Source: DASWKG01 sp036396755 | GTDB taxonomy: Bacteria > Actinomycetota > UBA4738 > CALAEC01 | Assembly (NCBI GenBank): GCA_036396755.1 | Contig: DASWKG010000040.1 | Span: 1 to 42,292, forward strand | Direction of reading: 5' to 3' | DNA: 42,292 bases | Part shown: positions 31,320 through 39,556 of the stretch, piece after piece | Layout of the letters: every line of letters starts with the position of its first letter | Position numbering within the stretch: position 1 is the stretch's first letter | Program-made: the position numbers and the translations under genes | The notes under the pieces: model-generated | The model's input: the letters and a program-made list of their open reading frames with translations, nothing else | What the model was told of the DNA's origin: nothing | Databases searched by the model: none

Positions 31320-31349
31320 ATACTATCCAGTGGGTCGGATTCGCGTCAA
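31320..31349 (-). promoter_or_regulatory. Promoter of the iron permease-thioesterase operon
   Basis: TTGACG at 31349-31344 and TAGTAT at 31325-31320 are separated by 18 bp. The -35 overlaps the last codons of the DtxR-family gene, so the permease operon has its own start even though the genes are in tandem. Confidence 0.6.
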
Positions 31350-32014
31350 CCCGCGACGGCTCGCGTCCACAGGTTGTCGGCGAGCTCGGAGCCGAGGGCA
31401 ACCGTCTCGCCATCGACCTCCAGCGTCAGCGTGCCGTCGGGGCCGGAGGCGAGCAGGGTGATGGCCGCCCCCGGCATGAGGCCGCTCTCCTCGAGGAAGC
31501 GCATGACGTCGAGGTCCAGCTCGAGGTCCTCGGTCAGCCGCTCGAGACGGACGCGCGCCCCGGGAGCCACCTCGTGGAGCGGGCGGAGGCCATCGTGGTC
31601 GACGGCATGCTTCGAGCCGGGGATCGGGTTGCCGTGGACGCAGGTCGCGGGGTCGCCGAGGATCTCGATGAAGCGTTCCTCGACCTGCTGGGAGATGGTG
31701 CGCCCCCAGGCGGTCGCCTCCTCGTGGGAGCGGAACCAGGGCAGCCCGACCACCTCGACCAGGAACCGCTCGGCGAGCCGGTGCCGCCGGACGAGGACCT
31801 CCGCGAGGTCCTGCCCTTCGACCGTGAGCTCCAGCCTCCGATCGGCTCCCGTCTCGATCAGCCCGCGCCGGGCGAGGCGCTTGACCGCCTCGGAGACCGA
31901 CGCCGCGCTGATGCCCAGCCACTGGGCGACGCGCGCCTGGTGGGTCGGGATGCCCTCCTCGGCCATCTCGAAGATCGCCTCGAGGTAGTCCTCCTGGTGC
32001 GAGGTCACGCTCAC
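31346..32014 (-). CDS. DtxR-family metal-dependent regulator with altered primary metal site
   Basis: A 222-residue regulator with the DtxR layout: an N-terminal winged helix (QARVAQWLGISAASVSEAVK), a dimerisation/metal domain and a C-terminal SH3-like domain. Aligned with DtxR, the ancillary ligands His79, Glu83 and His98 are kept (H78, E82, H97). The primary-site Met10, Cys102, Glu105 and His106 become D9, T101, G104 and R105. It may therefore respond to another signal or use only the ancillary site. GTG 32014 lies at the predicted transcription start of a leaderless mRNA, divergent from polA by 25 bp. The FTR1 operator downstream is its probable target. Confidence 0.9.
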   Translation of the reverse strand: MSVTSHQEDYLEAIFEMAEEGIPTHQARVAQWLGISAASVSEAVKRLARRGLIETGADRRLELTVEGQDLAEVLVRRHRLAERFLVEVVGLPWFRSHEEATAWGRTISQQVEERFIEILGDPATCVHGNPIPGSKHAVDHDGLRPLHEVAPGARVRLERLTEDLELDLDVMRFLEESGLMPGAAITLLASGPDGTLTLEVDGETVALGSELADNLWTRAVAG

Positions 32015-32020
32015 GGGGGG

Positions 32021-32030
32021 AGTTTACAAT
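32021..32030. promoter_or_regulatory. Overlapping divergent -10 elements for dtxR and polA
   Basis: TAAACT on the minus strand (32026-32021) and TACAAT on the plus strand (32025-32030) overlap by 2 bp. Predicted starts are about 32014 and 32037, which coincide with or lie within 3 bases of the two GTG start codons (32014 and 32040). Neither gene has a Shine-Dalgarno sequence. Both mRNAs would be leaderless and the two promoters mutually exclusive. Confidence 0.55.
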
Positions 32031-32039
32031 CCCGGTTGG

Positions 32040-34655
32040 GTGGCCTCCGAACGACTCTTCCTGCTCGACGGGCACAGCTTGTCCTACCGCGCGTTCTTCG
32101 CCCTCCCCGACACGCTCGCCACCTCGACCGGCCAGGTGACGAACGCCGTCTACGGGTTCACGTCGATGCTCATCAAGCTCCTCGCGGAGGAGCGGCCCGA
32201 CCGCATCGCGGTGGCGTTCGACAAGGGCAGGCCCACGGTGCGTCTCGAGAAGTACGCGGACTACAAGGCCGGCCGGGCCGAGACGCCCGACACCTTCCGG
32301 CAGCAGCTCCCGCTGATCCGCGAGGTCCTCGAGACGCTCCACATCCCCATCATCGAGGTGATCGGCCACGAGGCCGACGACGCGATCGGCACGCTCGCGG
32401 TCCGGGCCGCGGCCGAGGGCACCGACGTCGTCATCGTCACCGCCGACCGCGACTTCTTCCAGCTCGTGCGGCCCGGCATCGAGGTGATGTTCAACCGCAA
32501 GGGCATCACCGACATCGTCCGCTACGACGAGAAGGCGGTGGAGGAGCGATTCGGCCTGCCGCCCGAGCGCTACATCGACTACGTGGCCCTCAAAGGGGAC
32601 CCCTCCGACAACATCCCGGGGGTCCCGGGGGTGGGGGAGAAGACGGCGTCGCGCCTCATCGCCCAGTACGGGAGCGTCGAGGGGGTGCTGGCGAACCTCG
32701 ACGCGCTGACGCCGAAGCTCCGCGCCGGCATCGAGGAGTCGGGCGACGACCTCATGCGGAACAAGGACCTGGCCCGGCTCGAGCTCGACCTCGACCTCGA
32801 CGTCGACCCGGCCGACTGCGTGATGGGGGAGTGGGACGACGACGCGGTCCGGCGGCTGTTCAACTCCCTCGAGTTCCGGAGCCTCCTCGAGCGGCTCGAG
32901 GAGGTGCGCGACACGAGGCCCGCGGTCACCGAGGTCTCCATCGAGCTCTCCCAGGCCCGCGGCGTCGGGAAGCTCCTCGAGGGGAAGGGCCCCCTGGCGC
33001 TGGCCGCCGAGATCTCCGGCGAGCGCATCACCGGCGTCGCCGTGTCGCGCGGCGAGGGCCGGGCGGTGCACGTCCCGATCGCGGGCGCCCTCCCGCAGGC
33101 CCTCGCGACCTGGCTCGCCGACCCCTCGCGCCCGAAGTGGGTCCACGACGCGAAGGACCTCGAGGCCGCGCTGCTCCCCCTCGGTGTCGAGCTCGAGGGC
33201 GTCGCGCTCGACACGCTGCTCGCCGCGCACCTCCTCGACCCGGCCGAGGCCACCTACCCGCTCGACGCGGTCGCCCGGCGCTACCTCGGAAGCGACCCGC
33301 TCGAGGGCGCCGAGGCGCCGGCCGAGGAGGGGCAGCTGCCGCTGGAGGAGGGCTGGCGGCGCGCCGCGGCCGAGGCGGCCGCCGTGGCGCTCCTGGCGCC
33401 CGTGCTCTCCGAGCGCACGGAGCGCTCGGGCGTCCGCGACCTGCTCGAGCGCGTCGAGCTGCCGCTCGCGGGGGTCCTCGCCCGGGTGCAGGCGGCCGGG
33501 GTGGCGGTCGACGTGCCCTACCTCGAGGAGATGGCCGAGACGCTCGGGGACCGCCTGCGGACGCTGGAGGAGCAGATCTACACGCACGCGGGCGAGGAGT
33601 TCAACCTCAACTCGCCGCCGCAGCTCCGGGTGATCCTCTACGAGAAGCTCGGGCTCGCGACCGGCAAGCGGACGAAGACGGGCTTCTCGACCGACGCCAG
33701 CGCGCTCGAGAAGCTGCGCGACGACCACCCGATCGTCGACGCGCTCCTTCAGTACCGGGAGCTCTCGAAGCTGAAGTCCACGTACCTCGACGCGCTGCCG
33801 CCGCTCGTGCGCGAGGGCCGGATCCACACCACCTACAGCCAGGTGTCGGCCGCGACCGGGCGCCTCTCCTCCACGAACCCGAACCTGCAGAACATCCCCG
33901 TGCGCGGAGAGCTCGGCCGGCAGATCCGCAAGGCGTTCGTCCCCGGGCGCCCCGGCGAGCTGCTGCTGGTCGCCGACTACTCCCAGATCGAGCTGCGGGT
34001 GCTCGCGCACCTGTCGGGCGACGAGGGGCTCGCGGAGGCGTTCGCCGCCGACGCCGACATTCACGCCGCTACCGCGGCGAAGGTGTTCGGCCTGCCGCTC
34101 GACCAGGTCGACCCCGAGCTGCGCCGCCGGGCCAAGATGGTGAACTACGGGCTCGCCTACGGCATGAACGCTTACGGGCTGGCGACGCGGCTCGGCATCC
34201 CGCCCGACGAGGCCCAGGAGTTCATCGATGCCTACTTCGCCGGCTTCCCGCGGGTCCGGGAGTTCCTCGACCATCAGGTGACCATGGCCGCGGCCGAGGG
34301 GTACACGGCGACGATCCTGGGCCGGCGGCGCTACCTCCCCGAGCTTCAGTCCCCGAACCCCCGGGTGCGCGACCTCGGGCGCCGCATGGCGCTGAACGCG
34401 CCCATCCAGGGGTCGGCCGCCGACATCATCAAGCTGGCGATGATCGCCGTGGATCGGGCCCTCGAGGGGATGCCCGCCACCATGGTGCTGACGGTCCACG
34501 ACGAGCTGGTCCTCGAGGTCGAGCGCGACGCGCTGGAGGCGGTCGCCGAGACGGTCGCGAAGGAGATGTCGTCGGCCTACGAGCTGAGCGTGCCCCTGCG
34601 CGTCGACGTGGGGCACGGCGACACCTGGGCCGACGCGGCCCCGGCGGGGCACTGA
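32040..34655 (+). CDS. polA: DNA polymerase I
   Basis: An 871-residue Pol I. The N-terminal 5' nuclease domain has LDGHSLSYRAFFAL, VTADRDFFQLV and GDPSDNIPGVPGVGEKTA. The central 3'-5' exonuclease region (about residues 300-450) lacks the DxE motif (AAEISGE where FDTET is expected), so proofreading is probably lost, as in mycobacterial PolA. The polymerase domain has RLSSTNPNLQNIPVRGELG, VADYSQIELRVLAHLSGD (catalytic Asp), AKMVNYGLAYGMN and TVHDELVLEV. The GTG at 32040 gives the standard N-terminus and fits a leaderless transcript. Confidence 0.96.
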   Translation: MASERLFLLDGHSLSYRAFFALPDTLATSTGQVTNAVYGFTSMLIKLLAEERPDRIAVAFDKGRPTVRLEKYADYKAGRAETPDTFRQQLPLIREVLETLHIPIIEVIGHEADDAIGTLAVRAAAEGTDVVIVTADRDFFQLVRPGIEVMFNRKGITDIVRYDEKAVEERFGLPPERYIDYVALKGDPSDNIPGVPGVGEKTASRLIAQYGSVEGVLANLDALTPKLRAGIEESGDDLMRNKDLARLELDLDLDVDPADCVMGEWDDDAVRRLFNSLEFRSLLERLEEVRDTRPAVTEVSIELSQARGVGKLLEGKGPLALAAEISGERITGVAVSRGEGRAVHVPIAGALPQALATWLADPSRPKWVHDAKDLEAALLPLGVELEGVALDTLLAAHLLDPAEATYPLDAVARRYLGSDPLEGAEAPAEEGQLPLEEGWRRAAAEAAAVALLAPVLSERTERSGVRDLLERVELPLAGVLARVQAAGVAVDVPYLEEMAETLGDRLRTLEEQIYTHAGEEFNLNSPPQLRVILYEKLGLATGKRTKTGFSTDASALEKLRDDHPIVDALLQYRELSKLKSTYLDALPPLVREGRIHTTYSQVSAATGRLSSTNPNLQNIPVRGELGRQIRKAFVPGRPGELLLVADYSQIELRVLAHLSGDEGLAEAFAADADIHAATAAKVFGLPLDQVDPELRRRAKMVNYGLAYGMNAYGLATRLGIPPDEAQEFIDAYFAGFPRVREFLDHQVTMAAAEGYTATILGRRRYLPELQSPNPRVRDLGRRMALNAPIQGSAADIIKLAMIAVDRALEGMPATMVLTVHDELVLEVERDALEAVAETVAKEMSSAYELSVPLRVDVGHGDTWADAAPAGH

Positions 34656-34674
34656 CGAGGCCACCCGAGAACCC

Positions 34675-34704
34675 TTGCTCTGCTGTAGGCCGCTGTGCTA
34701 CCGT
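34675..34704 (+). promoter_or_regulatory. Promoter for the secreted subtilase-like gene
   Basis: TTGCTC at 34675-34680 and TACCGT at 34699-34704 with an 18-bp spacer and an extended TGC before the -10. This repeats the architecture at 6907-6936. The predicted start is near 34711, leaving a 30-base leader with AAGGAGGA at 34727-34734. Confidence 0.55.
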
Positions 34705-34740
34705 TCCGCATCCTCGTCGCCCAGAGAAGGAGGAAGACCC

Positions 34741-37700
34741 GTGTCCAGAATCCGAGTCGTAGCCCTTGCCGTGGCGTGTGCCCTGCTCGCGCTGCCCGCC
34801 CTCCCCGGGGGAGCGGCGCAGGGCAAGGTGCGCGCCGCCAAGCCCCCGGGCCGCCCGTCCAAGGTCGCCCACATCGTCGAGTCGACCGCCGAGGGGATCG
34901 GCCGGCGGCTGTCCGCCGAGCGCTCGCCGCGCCCGCTGTCGACCGACGTCCTGCACGTCCGGAGCGACGGCCGCGTCGAGCTCCTGTTCCACTCGTTCGG
35001 CCCGATCGCGCCGGTCCAGGAGGCCGCGCTGGAGCGGCTCGGCGCGACGATCTCCGCGCGGCTGTCGCCCGAGTCCCTGGCCCGGGTCCCCGCGGGGATG
35101 GTCCAGGCCTGGATCGCCCACGACCGCATCGATGAGGCGGCCGGGCTTCCGTGGGTGACGGCCGTCACCCCGCCCAGCTACGGCGCGCTCGACCCGCACC
35201 CGGCGAACGGCGCGGTGAGCGAGGGCGTCGCCCTCCACAACGCCGACGACGCCCAGGCCCGCGGCTTCAACGGGAATGGCGTCAACGTCGGCGTGATCTC
35301 CGACGGCGTCTCGAACCTCGCCACCGCTCAGGCGGCGAACGAGCTGCCCGCGGTGAACGTCCTCGACGCCGGAGGCGGCGACGAGGGCACCGCGATGCTC
35401 GAGATCGTCCACGACATGGCCCCCGGAGCCGGCCTGCTCTTCGACGGCACCGGCGGCGGGGTCGTGAACCACGTCAACTCGCAGAACAACCTGGTCGCCA
35501 ACGGCGCCCACATGATCACCGAGGACATCCCGTTCGACGCGGAGCCCGCCTTCGCCCAGGGCCTCGCGGCCCAGAACGGCGACAACATCGCCGCCGGCGG
35601 CGTCGCGATGCACTCATCGGCCGGCAACCTCGGCGGCCGGCACACGGCCAGGGTCGCCGCGGTGGGCACCGGGGGGACCCCCGACGGCGTCGTCTTCGGC
35701 GGCACGCCGGCGGGCTGCACCTACGCGCCGAGCAACGTCGTGGCGATCGCCCCCGGCGGCGACACCACCTTCGACCTCCAGCTCGGACAGTCGAACGGCA
35801 ACGGGACCTCCTTCACGCTCCAGTGGAGCGAGCCCCGGGCGATCTTCCCGACCGCCGGGCAGGGCGGCTTCACCGACGTCGACCTCTTCGTGATGAACGC
35901 CGCGCTCACCCAGTGCTTCGGGGAGAGCATCGCCGTGCAGGCGGGCGGGCTCGGCGACACGATCGAGCAGGTCGTCACCGGCGCGGGGCTGGCCGGGACG
36001 AACGCGAAGATCGTCGTGAACGTCGCCGGCACCTCGTCGGCGGTCGCCGCGCCGCTGATCGACCTCCGCTGGAGGCGGGACGGCGGCGCGATCGACAACA
36101 CCACCCGCGCCGGCAGCCTGAACCCGGACTCCAACTACCTGGGCCAGGGGACCTCGGAGGCCGCGATCAACGGGAACTCCGGGAACCTCGAGGGCTTCTC
36201 GGCTGCCGGGCCGGTGCAGATCGTGACCACCACGCAGTGCCCCGGCGGCGCGCCCGGGCCGTGCGTGGGCGTGGCCGGGCCGGCCACCCAGACCGCGAAC
36301 GGGCCGAGCTGGGCCGGCGCCGACGGCGTCCAGGTCAGCGGAGCCGGGGGCTTCGGGAGCGCCTGTCCCGCCGGGACCTGCTTCTTCGGGACCTCGGCGT
36401 CGACGCCGCACGCCGCGGCCTGCGACGCGCTGCTCCGCGACGCGCTGAACGCCCCCGCGGCGAACCCGGCCACCACGAACGCCCGGCTGGCCGCAACGGC
36501 GGTCGACATCGACACCCCCGGGGTGGACGTGAACACCGGGTCGGGACGGCTCGACTGCCTGGCGGCGGTGAACGAGCCCCCGGTGGCCGACGCCGACGGG
36601 CCGTACCTGACGACCGAGGGAGTCGCCGTGGCGCTCGACGGAACCGCCTCCGACGACCCCGACATCCCCCTCGGCGACTCGCTGACCTTCGCGTGGGACC
36701 TCGACAACGACAGCACCTTCGAGACCGCGGGGGCCACGCCCTCGTTCACCGACGTGGGCCAGGACGGAGTGTTCCCGGTCTGCCTCCGGGTGACCGACGA
36801 GGTCGGCGTCACCGACACCGACTGCAGCCAGGTCGCGGTGACGAACGTGGAGCCGTCGATCGGCTTCGGGCCGGTCGCCCCGGTCGACGAGAACTCGCCG
36901 ATCACGGTGACCGGGACGGCCACCGACCCCGGCTGGGAGGACCCCCTGTCCGGCACGATCGACTGGGGCGACGGCACCCCGGCCGAGCCGCTCGGGGGGG
37001 TGCTCGAGAACGTCCAGCCCGACGCGACCCTCGCGTTCAGCGTGGGCCACACCTACGGCGACGACGGCACGTTCACGGCGGAGGTCTGCGTCGAGGACGA
37101 CGACAACCCGCCGGTCTCGTGCGACACGGTGGCCCTCCAGGTCGACAACCTCGACCCGACCGCCGACATCGACGAGGCGTTCTCCGGGGCTGTGAACGTG
37201 AACGGCACCCCGACGATCATCGCGAACGCCGGGGACCCGGTGGACTTCAAGGGCGACTCGACCGACGAGGGCTCCGACGACCTCGACCTGTCGTGGAACT
37301 TCGACGACGGGACGCCGGTCGTCACGGTCACCTCGCTCGTGAACCCGCCGCTCACGGACCCGGACCCGTCCCCGTCGATCCAGCCGCGGAGCGAGAGCGC
37401 TCAGCAGACGCACGCGTTCGCCGACGCGTGCGCCTTCGAGCCGACGTTCACGGCGGAGGACGACGACGCGGGGTCGGCCCAGGACGAGGTCGCGGTGATC
37501 ATCACCGGCAACGCGGACGAGCGCCGCGGCGCCGGGTATTGGCACCACCAGTACAAGGGCAACGGCCAAACCGACTTCGACCAGGCGGAGCTGGAGTGCT
37601 ACCTCGAGATCACCGGGTTCATGTCCACGGTGTTCGACGAGTCGGTCGACGCCTCGACGATCCAGAACGCGAAGACGATCCTGTTCGGGGGCACGGCCGG

Positions 37701-37935
37701 CTCGAACATGGCCAAGAAGCTGGACCGGGCGCTGCTGACGGCGTGGCTGAACTTCGCCAATGGGTCGATCGGCCTCGGGACGCTGGTGGACACCGACGGC
37801 GACGGCGTGCCGGACACGGCCTTCGCGGCGGTGCTGGCGAACGCCGAGGCGATCCGCCTGAACCCGGGCTCCACCGATGCCCAGCTCGAGGCCCAGAAGG
37901 ACCTGATCGAGCGCGTCAACGAGTTGCTGGCGTAG
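34741..37935 (+). CDS. Secreted S8-like protease with PKD domains and C-terminal conserved module
   Basis: A 1064-residue exported protein. Residues 1-26 are a Sec signal peptide. The subtilase-like domain has Asp188 in GVISDGVS, oxyanion Asn in SSAGNLGG and Ser552 in FGTSASTPHAAA. The catalytic His position (HGTH) is occupied by Glu215 in DEGTAMLEIVHDMAPGA, giving Asp-Glu-Ser as in sedolisins. Residues about 615-910 contain three PKD-like repeats (WDLDNDSTFETAG, IDWGDGTP, LSWNFDDGTP, YGDDGTFTAEVCVED). A 140-residue C-terminal module starting GAGYWHHQYKGNG and containing the calcium-binding-type DTDGDGVPD ends the protein. Likely cell-surface or extracellular; the substrate is unknown. GTG 34741 follows AAGGAGGA. 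Confidence 0.85.
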   Translation: MSRIRVVALAVACALLALPALPGGAAQGKVRAAKPPGRPSKVAHIVESTAEGIGRRLSAERSPRPLSTDVLHVRSDGRVELLFHSFGPIAPVQEAALERLGATISARLSPESLARVPAGMVQAWIAHDRIDEAAGLPWVTAVTPPSYGALDPHPANGAVSEGVALHNADDAQARGFNGNGVNVGVISDGVSNLATAQAANELPAVNVLDAGGGDEGTAMLEIVHDMAPGAGLLFDGTGGGVVNHVNSQNNLVANGAHMITEDIPFDAEPAFAQGLAAQNGDNIAAGGVAMHSSAGNLGGRHTARVAAVGTGGTPDGVVFGGTPAGCTYAPSNVVAIAPGGDTTFDLQLGQSNGNGTSFTLQWSEPRAIFPTAGQGGFTDVDLFVMNAALTQCFGESIAVQAGGLGDTIEQVVTGAGLAGTNAKIVVNVAGTSSAVAAPLIDLRWRRDGGAIDNTTRAGSLNPDSNYLGQGTSEAAINGNSGNLEGFSAAGPVQIVTTTQCPGGAPGPCVGVAGPATQTANGPSWAGADGVQVSGAGGFGSACPAGTCFFGTSASTPHAAACDALLRDALNAPAANPATTNARLAATAVDIDTPGVDVNTGSGRLDCLAAVNEPPVADADGPYLTTEGVAVALDGTASDDPDIPLGDSLTFAWDLDNDSTFETAGATPSFTDVGQDGVFPVCLRVTDEVGVTDTDCSQVAVTNVEPSIGFGPVAPVDENSPITVTGTATDPGWEDPLSGTIDWGDGTPAEPLGGVLENVQPDATLAFSVGHTYGDDGTFTAEVCVEDDDNPPVSCDTVALQVDNLDPTADIDEAFSGAVNVNGTPTIIANAGDPVDFKGDSTDEGSDDLDLSWNFDDGTPVVTVTSLVNPPLTDPDPSPSIQPRSESAQQTHAFADACAFEPTFTAEDDDAGSAQDEVAVIITGNADERRGAGYWHHQYKGNGQTDFDQAELECYLEITGFMSTVFDESVDASTIQNAKTILFGGTAGSNMAKKLDRALLTAWLNFANGSIGLGTLVDTDGDGVPDTAFAAVLANAEAIRLNPGSTDAQLEAQKDLIERVNELLA

Positions 37936-37953
37936 GCGTCGGGCGCAGCGTCG

Positions 37954-37985
37954 AAGGGCCGGCTCCCCGAGGGGGGCCGGCCCTT
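37954..37985 (+). terminator. Intrinsic-type terminator after the subtilase-like gene
   Basis: A 15-bp stem (AAGGGCCGGCTCCCC / GGGGGGCCGGCCCTT, one G-U) with a 2-base turn, 19 bp after the stop. It is followed by CTGCC, not a U-run. It isolates the protease gene from the rpsA promoter that begins 16 bp later. Confidence 0.7.
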
Positions 37986-38000
37986 CTGCCTGCGACCCGA

Positions 38001-38030
38001 TTGACGCCCTTTTCTAGGGTCGCCTACAAT
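38001..38030 (+). promoter_or_regulatory. Strong promoter for rpsA
   Basis: TTGACG at 38001-38006 and TACAAT at 38025-38030 with an 18-bp spacer. The predicted start is near 38037, giving an rpsA leader of about 104 bases. The leader contains a small CCCAC/GTGGG hairpin near 38068-38082 and a GGAGAGGAG run, but no strong ribosome-binding site near the ATG. Confidence 0.7.
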
Positions 38031-38140
38031 CTGCGGGCCCGGACGGAAGCCTCGCCTGCAGGTGACTCCCACCACGCGTGGGTCTCGCCGTGGGCGGTTT
38101 CCCCGGGCGGGAGAGGAGCTGAGAGAAGATCGACGAGCAC

Positions 38141-39544
38141 ATGATCGAAGAGCGGGCCGAGGTCACCCCCGGCGACCTCACGCCCGAAGAGCTGATCCAG
38201 GCGATCGAGGAGTCCCTCAAGGACTTCAACGAGGGCGACCTCGTGAAGGGCAAGGTCGTCCGCATCGACCACGACGAGGTCCTCCTCGACATCGGCTACA
38301 AGTCCGAGGGCGTCATCCCCACCAAGGAGCTGTCGATCCGCCACGACGTCGACCCCGGCCAGGAGGTCACGATCGGCGACGAGATCGAGGCGCTGGTCCT
38401 CATGAAGGAGGACAAGGAGGGGCGCCTCATCCTCTCCAAGAAGCGCGCCCAGTACGAGCGCGCCTGGGGTCGCATCGAGGAGATCATGACCTCGGGCGAG
38501 ACGATCAAGGGCCCGGTCATCGAGGTCGTCAAGGGCGGCCTCATCCTCGACATCGGCCTCCGCGGGTTCCTGCCGGCCTCGCTCGTCGATCTCCGCCGGG
38601 TCCGCGACCTGCACCCGTTCGTGGGCGAGCAGCTCGAGTGCAAGATCATCGAGCTCGACCGCAACCGGAACAATGTCGTCCTCTCTCGCCGCGCCTTCCT
38701 CGAGGAGTCGCAGAGCGAGAGCCGCAAGAAGGTGCTCGAGTCGCTGAAGCCCGGCGAGCGCCGGACCGGCAAGGTCTCGTCGATCGTCAACTTCGGCGCA
38801 TTCGTCGACCTCGGCGGCGTCGACGGCCTCGTGCACGTGTCCGAGCTGTCGTGGCGTCACGTCGAGCACCCCGGCGAGGTCGTGACCGTGGGTGAGGACG
38901 TCGAGGTCGAGGTGCTCGACATCGACCTCGAGCGCGAGCGCGTCTCGCTGTCGCTCAAGGCGACGCAGGAGGACCCCTGGAAGGAGTTCGAGCGCCGCTA
39001 CCAGGCCGGCGAGATCATCGACGGCGAGGTCACCAAGCTCGTACCGTTCGGCGCGTTCGTCCGGGTGGCCGACGGCATCGAGGGGCTCGTGCACATCAGC
39101 GAGCTCTCCGAGGCGCACGTCGAGGCGGCCGAGGAGGTCGTGCAGGTCAGCGACAAGGTCCGGGTCAAGGTGGTCGACGTCGACGTGACGCGGCGCCGCG
39201 TCTCGCTGTCGATGCGGCGCGTCGAGTCCGAGGCCGGCATCGCCCCCGAGATCGAGCCCGAGATCGAGCCCGAGGCCGAGCCCGAGGCCGTCGCGGAGGC
39301 GGAGCCCGCTCCCCAGCCCCTGGTCGAGGAGGAGATGCCGGTGGCACCCGAGCCGCTGGTCGAGGCCGAGATGGAGCCCGAGCCGCCCCTCGAGCCCGAG
39401 CCGCCCCTCCAGCCCGACCCTCCGGTCGAGCCCGAGGATGCGCCCGCCGCGCCCGAGCCCGCCGACGAGGGGTCCGAGGAGGAGACGGACGTCTCCCTCG
39501 AGTCGATCGTCGAGGACCTGAAGCGGCGGGAGGGCCGCGACTAG
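38141..39544 (+). CDS. rpsA: 30S ribosomal protein S1
   Basis: A 467-residue S1 that helps mRNA binding on the 30S subunit. Four S1 OB-fold repeats are visible, starting near GDLVKGKVVRIDHDEVLLDI (about residue 31), GETIKGPVIEVVKGGLILDI, GERRTGKVSSIVNFGAFVDL and GEIIDGEVTKLVPFGAFVRV. After about residue 365 comes an acidic Glu/Pro-rich tail of about 100 residues with EIEPEIEPEAEPEA and PLEPEPPLQPDPPVEPED repeats. Four-repeat S1 is normal for actinobacteria, but the tail is long. ATG 38141 lacks a good Shine-Dalgarno, as is common for rpsA. coaE follows by 12 bp. Confidence 0.96.
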   Translation: MIEERAEVTPGDLTPEELIQAIEESLKDFNEGDLVKGKVVRIDHDEVLLDIGYKSEGVIPTKELSIRHDVDPGQEVTIGDEIEALVLMKEDKEGRLILSKKRAQYERAWGRIEEIMTSGETIKGPVIEVVKGGLILDIGLRGFLPASLVDLRRVRDLHPFVGEQLECKIIELDRNRNNVVLSRRAFLEESQSESRKKVLESLKPGERRTGKVSSIVNFGAFVDLGGVDGLVHVSELSWRHVEHPGEVVTVGEDVEVEVLDIDLERERVSLSLKATQEDPWKEFERRYQAGEIIDGEVTKLVPFGAFVRVADGIEGLVHISELSEAHVEAAEEVVQVSDKVRVKVVDVDVTRRRVSLSMRRVESEAGIAPEIEPEIEPEAEPEAVAEAEPAPQPLVEEEMPVAPEPLVEAEMEPEPPLEPEPPLQPDPPVEPEDAPAAPEPADEGSEEETDVSLESIVEDLKRREGRD

Positions 39545-39556
39545 GTTCCACCCGTC

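Noticed and set aside
31323..34664. Minus-strand open frame covering polA and dtxR
   Set aside because: Antisense shadow of polA in one frame; no motif, and it runs through other real genes.
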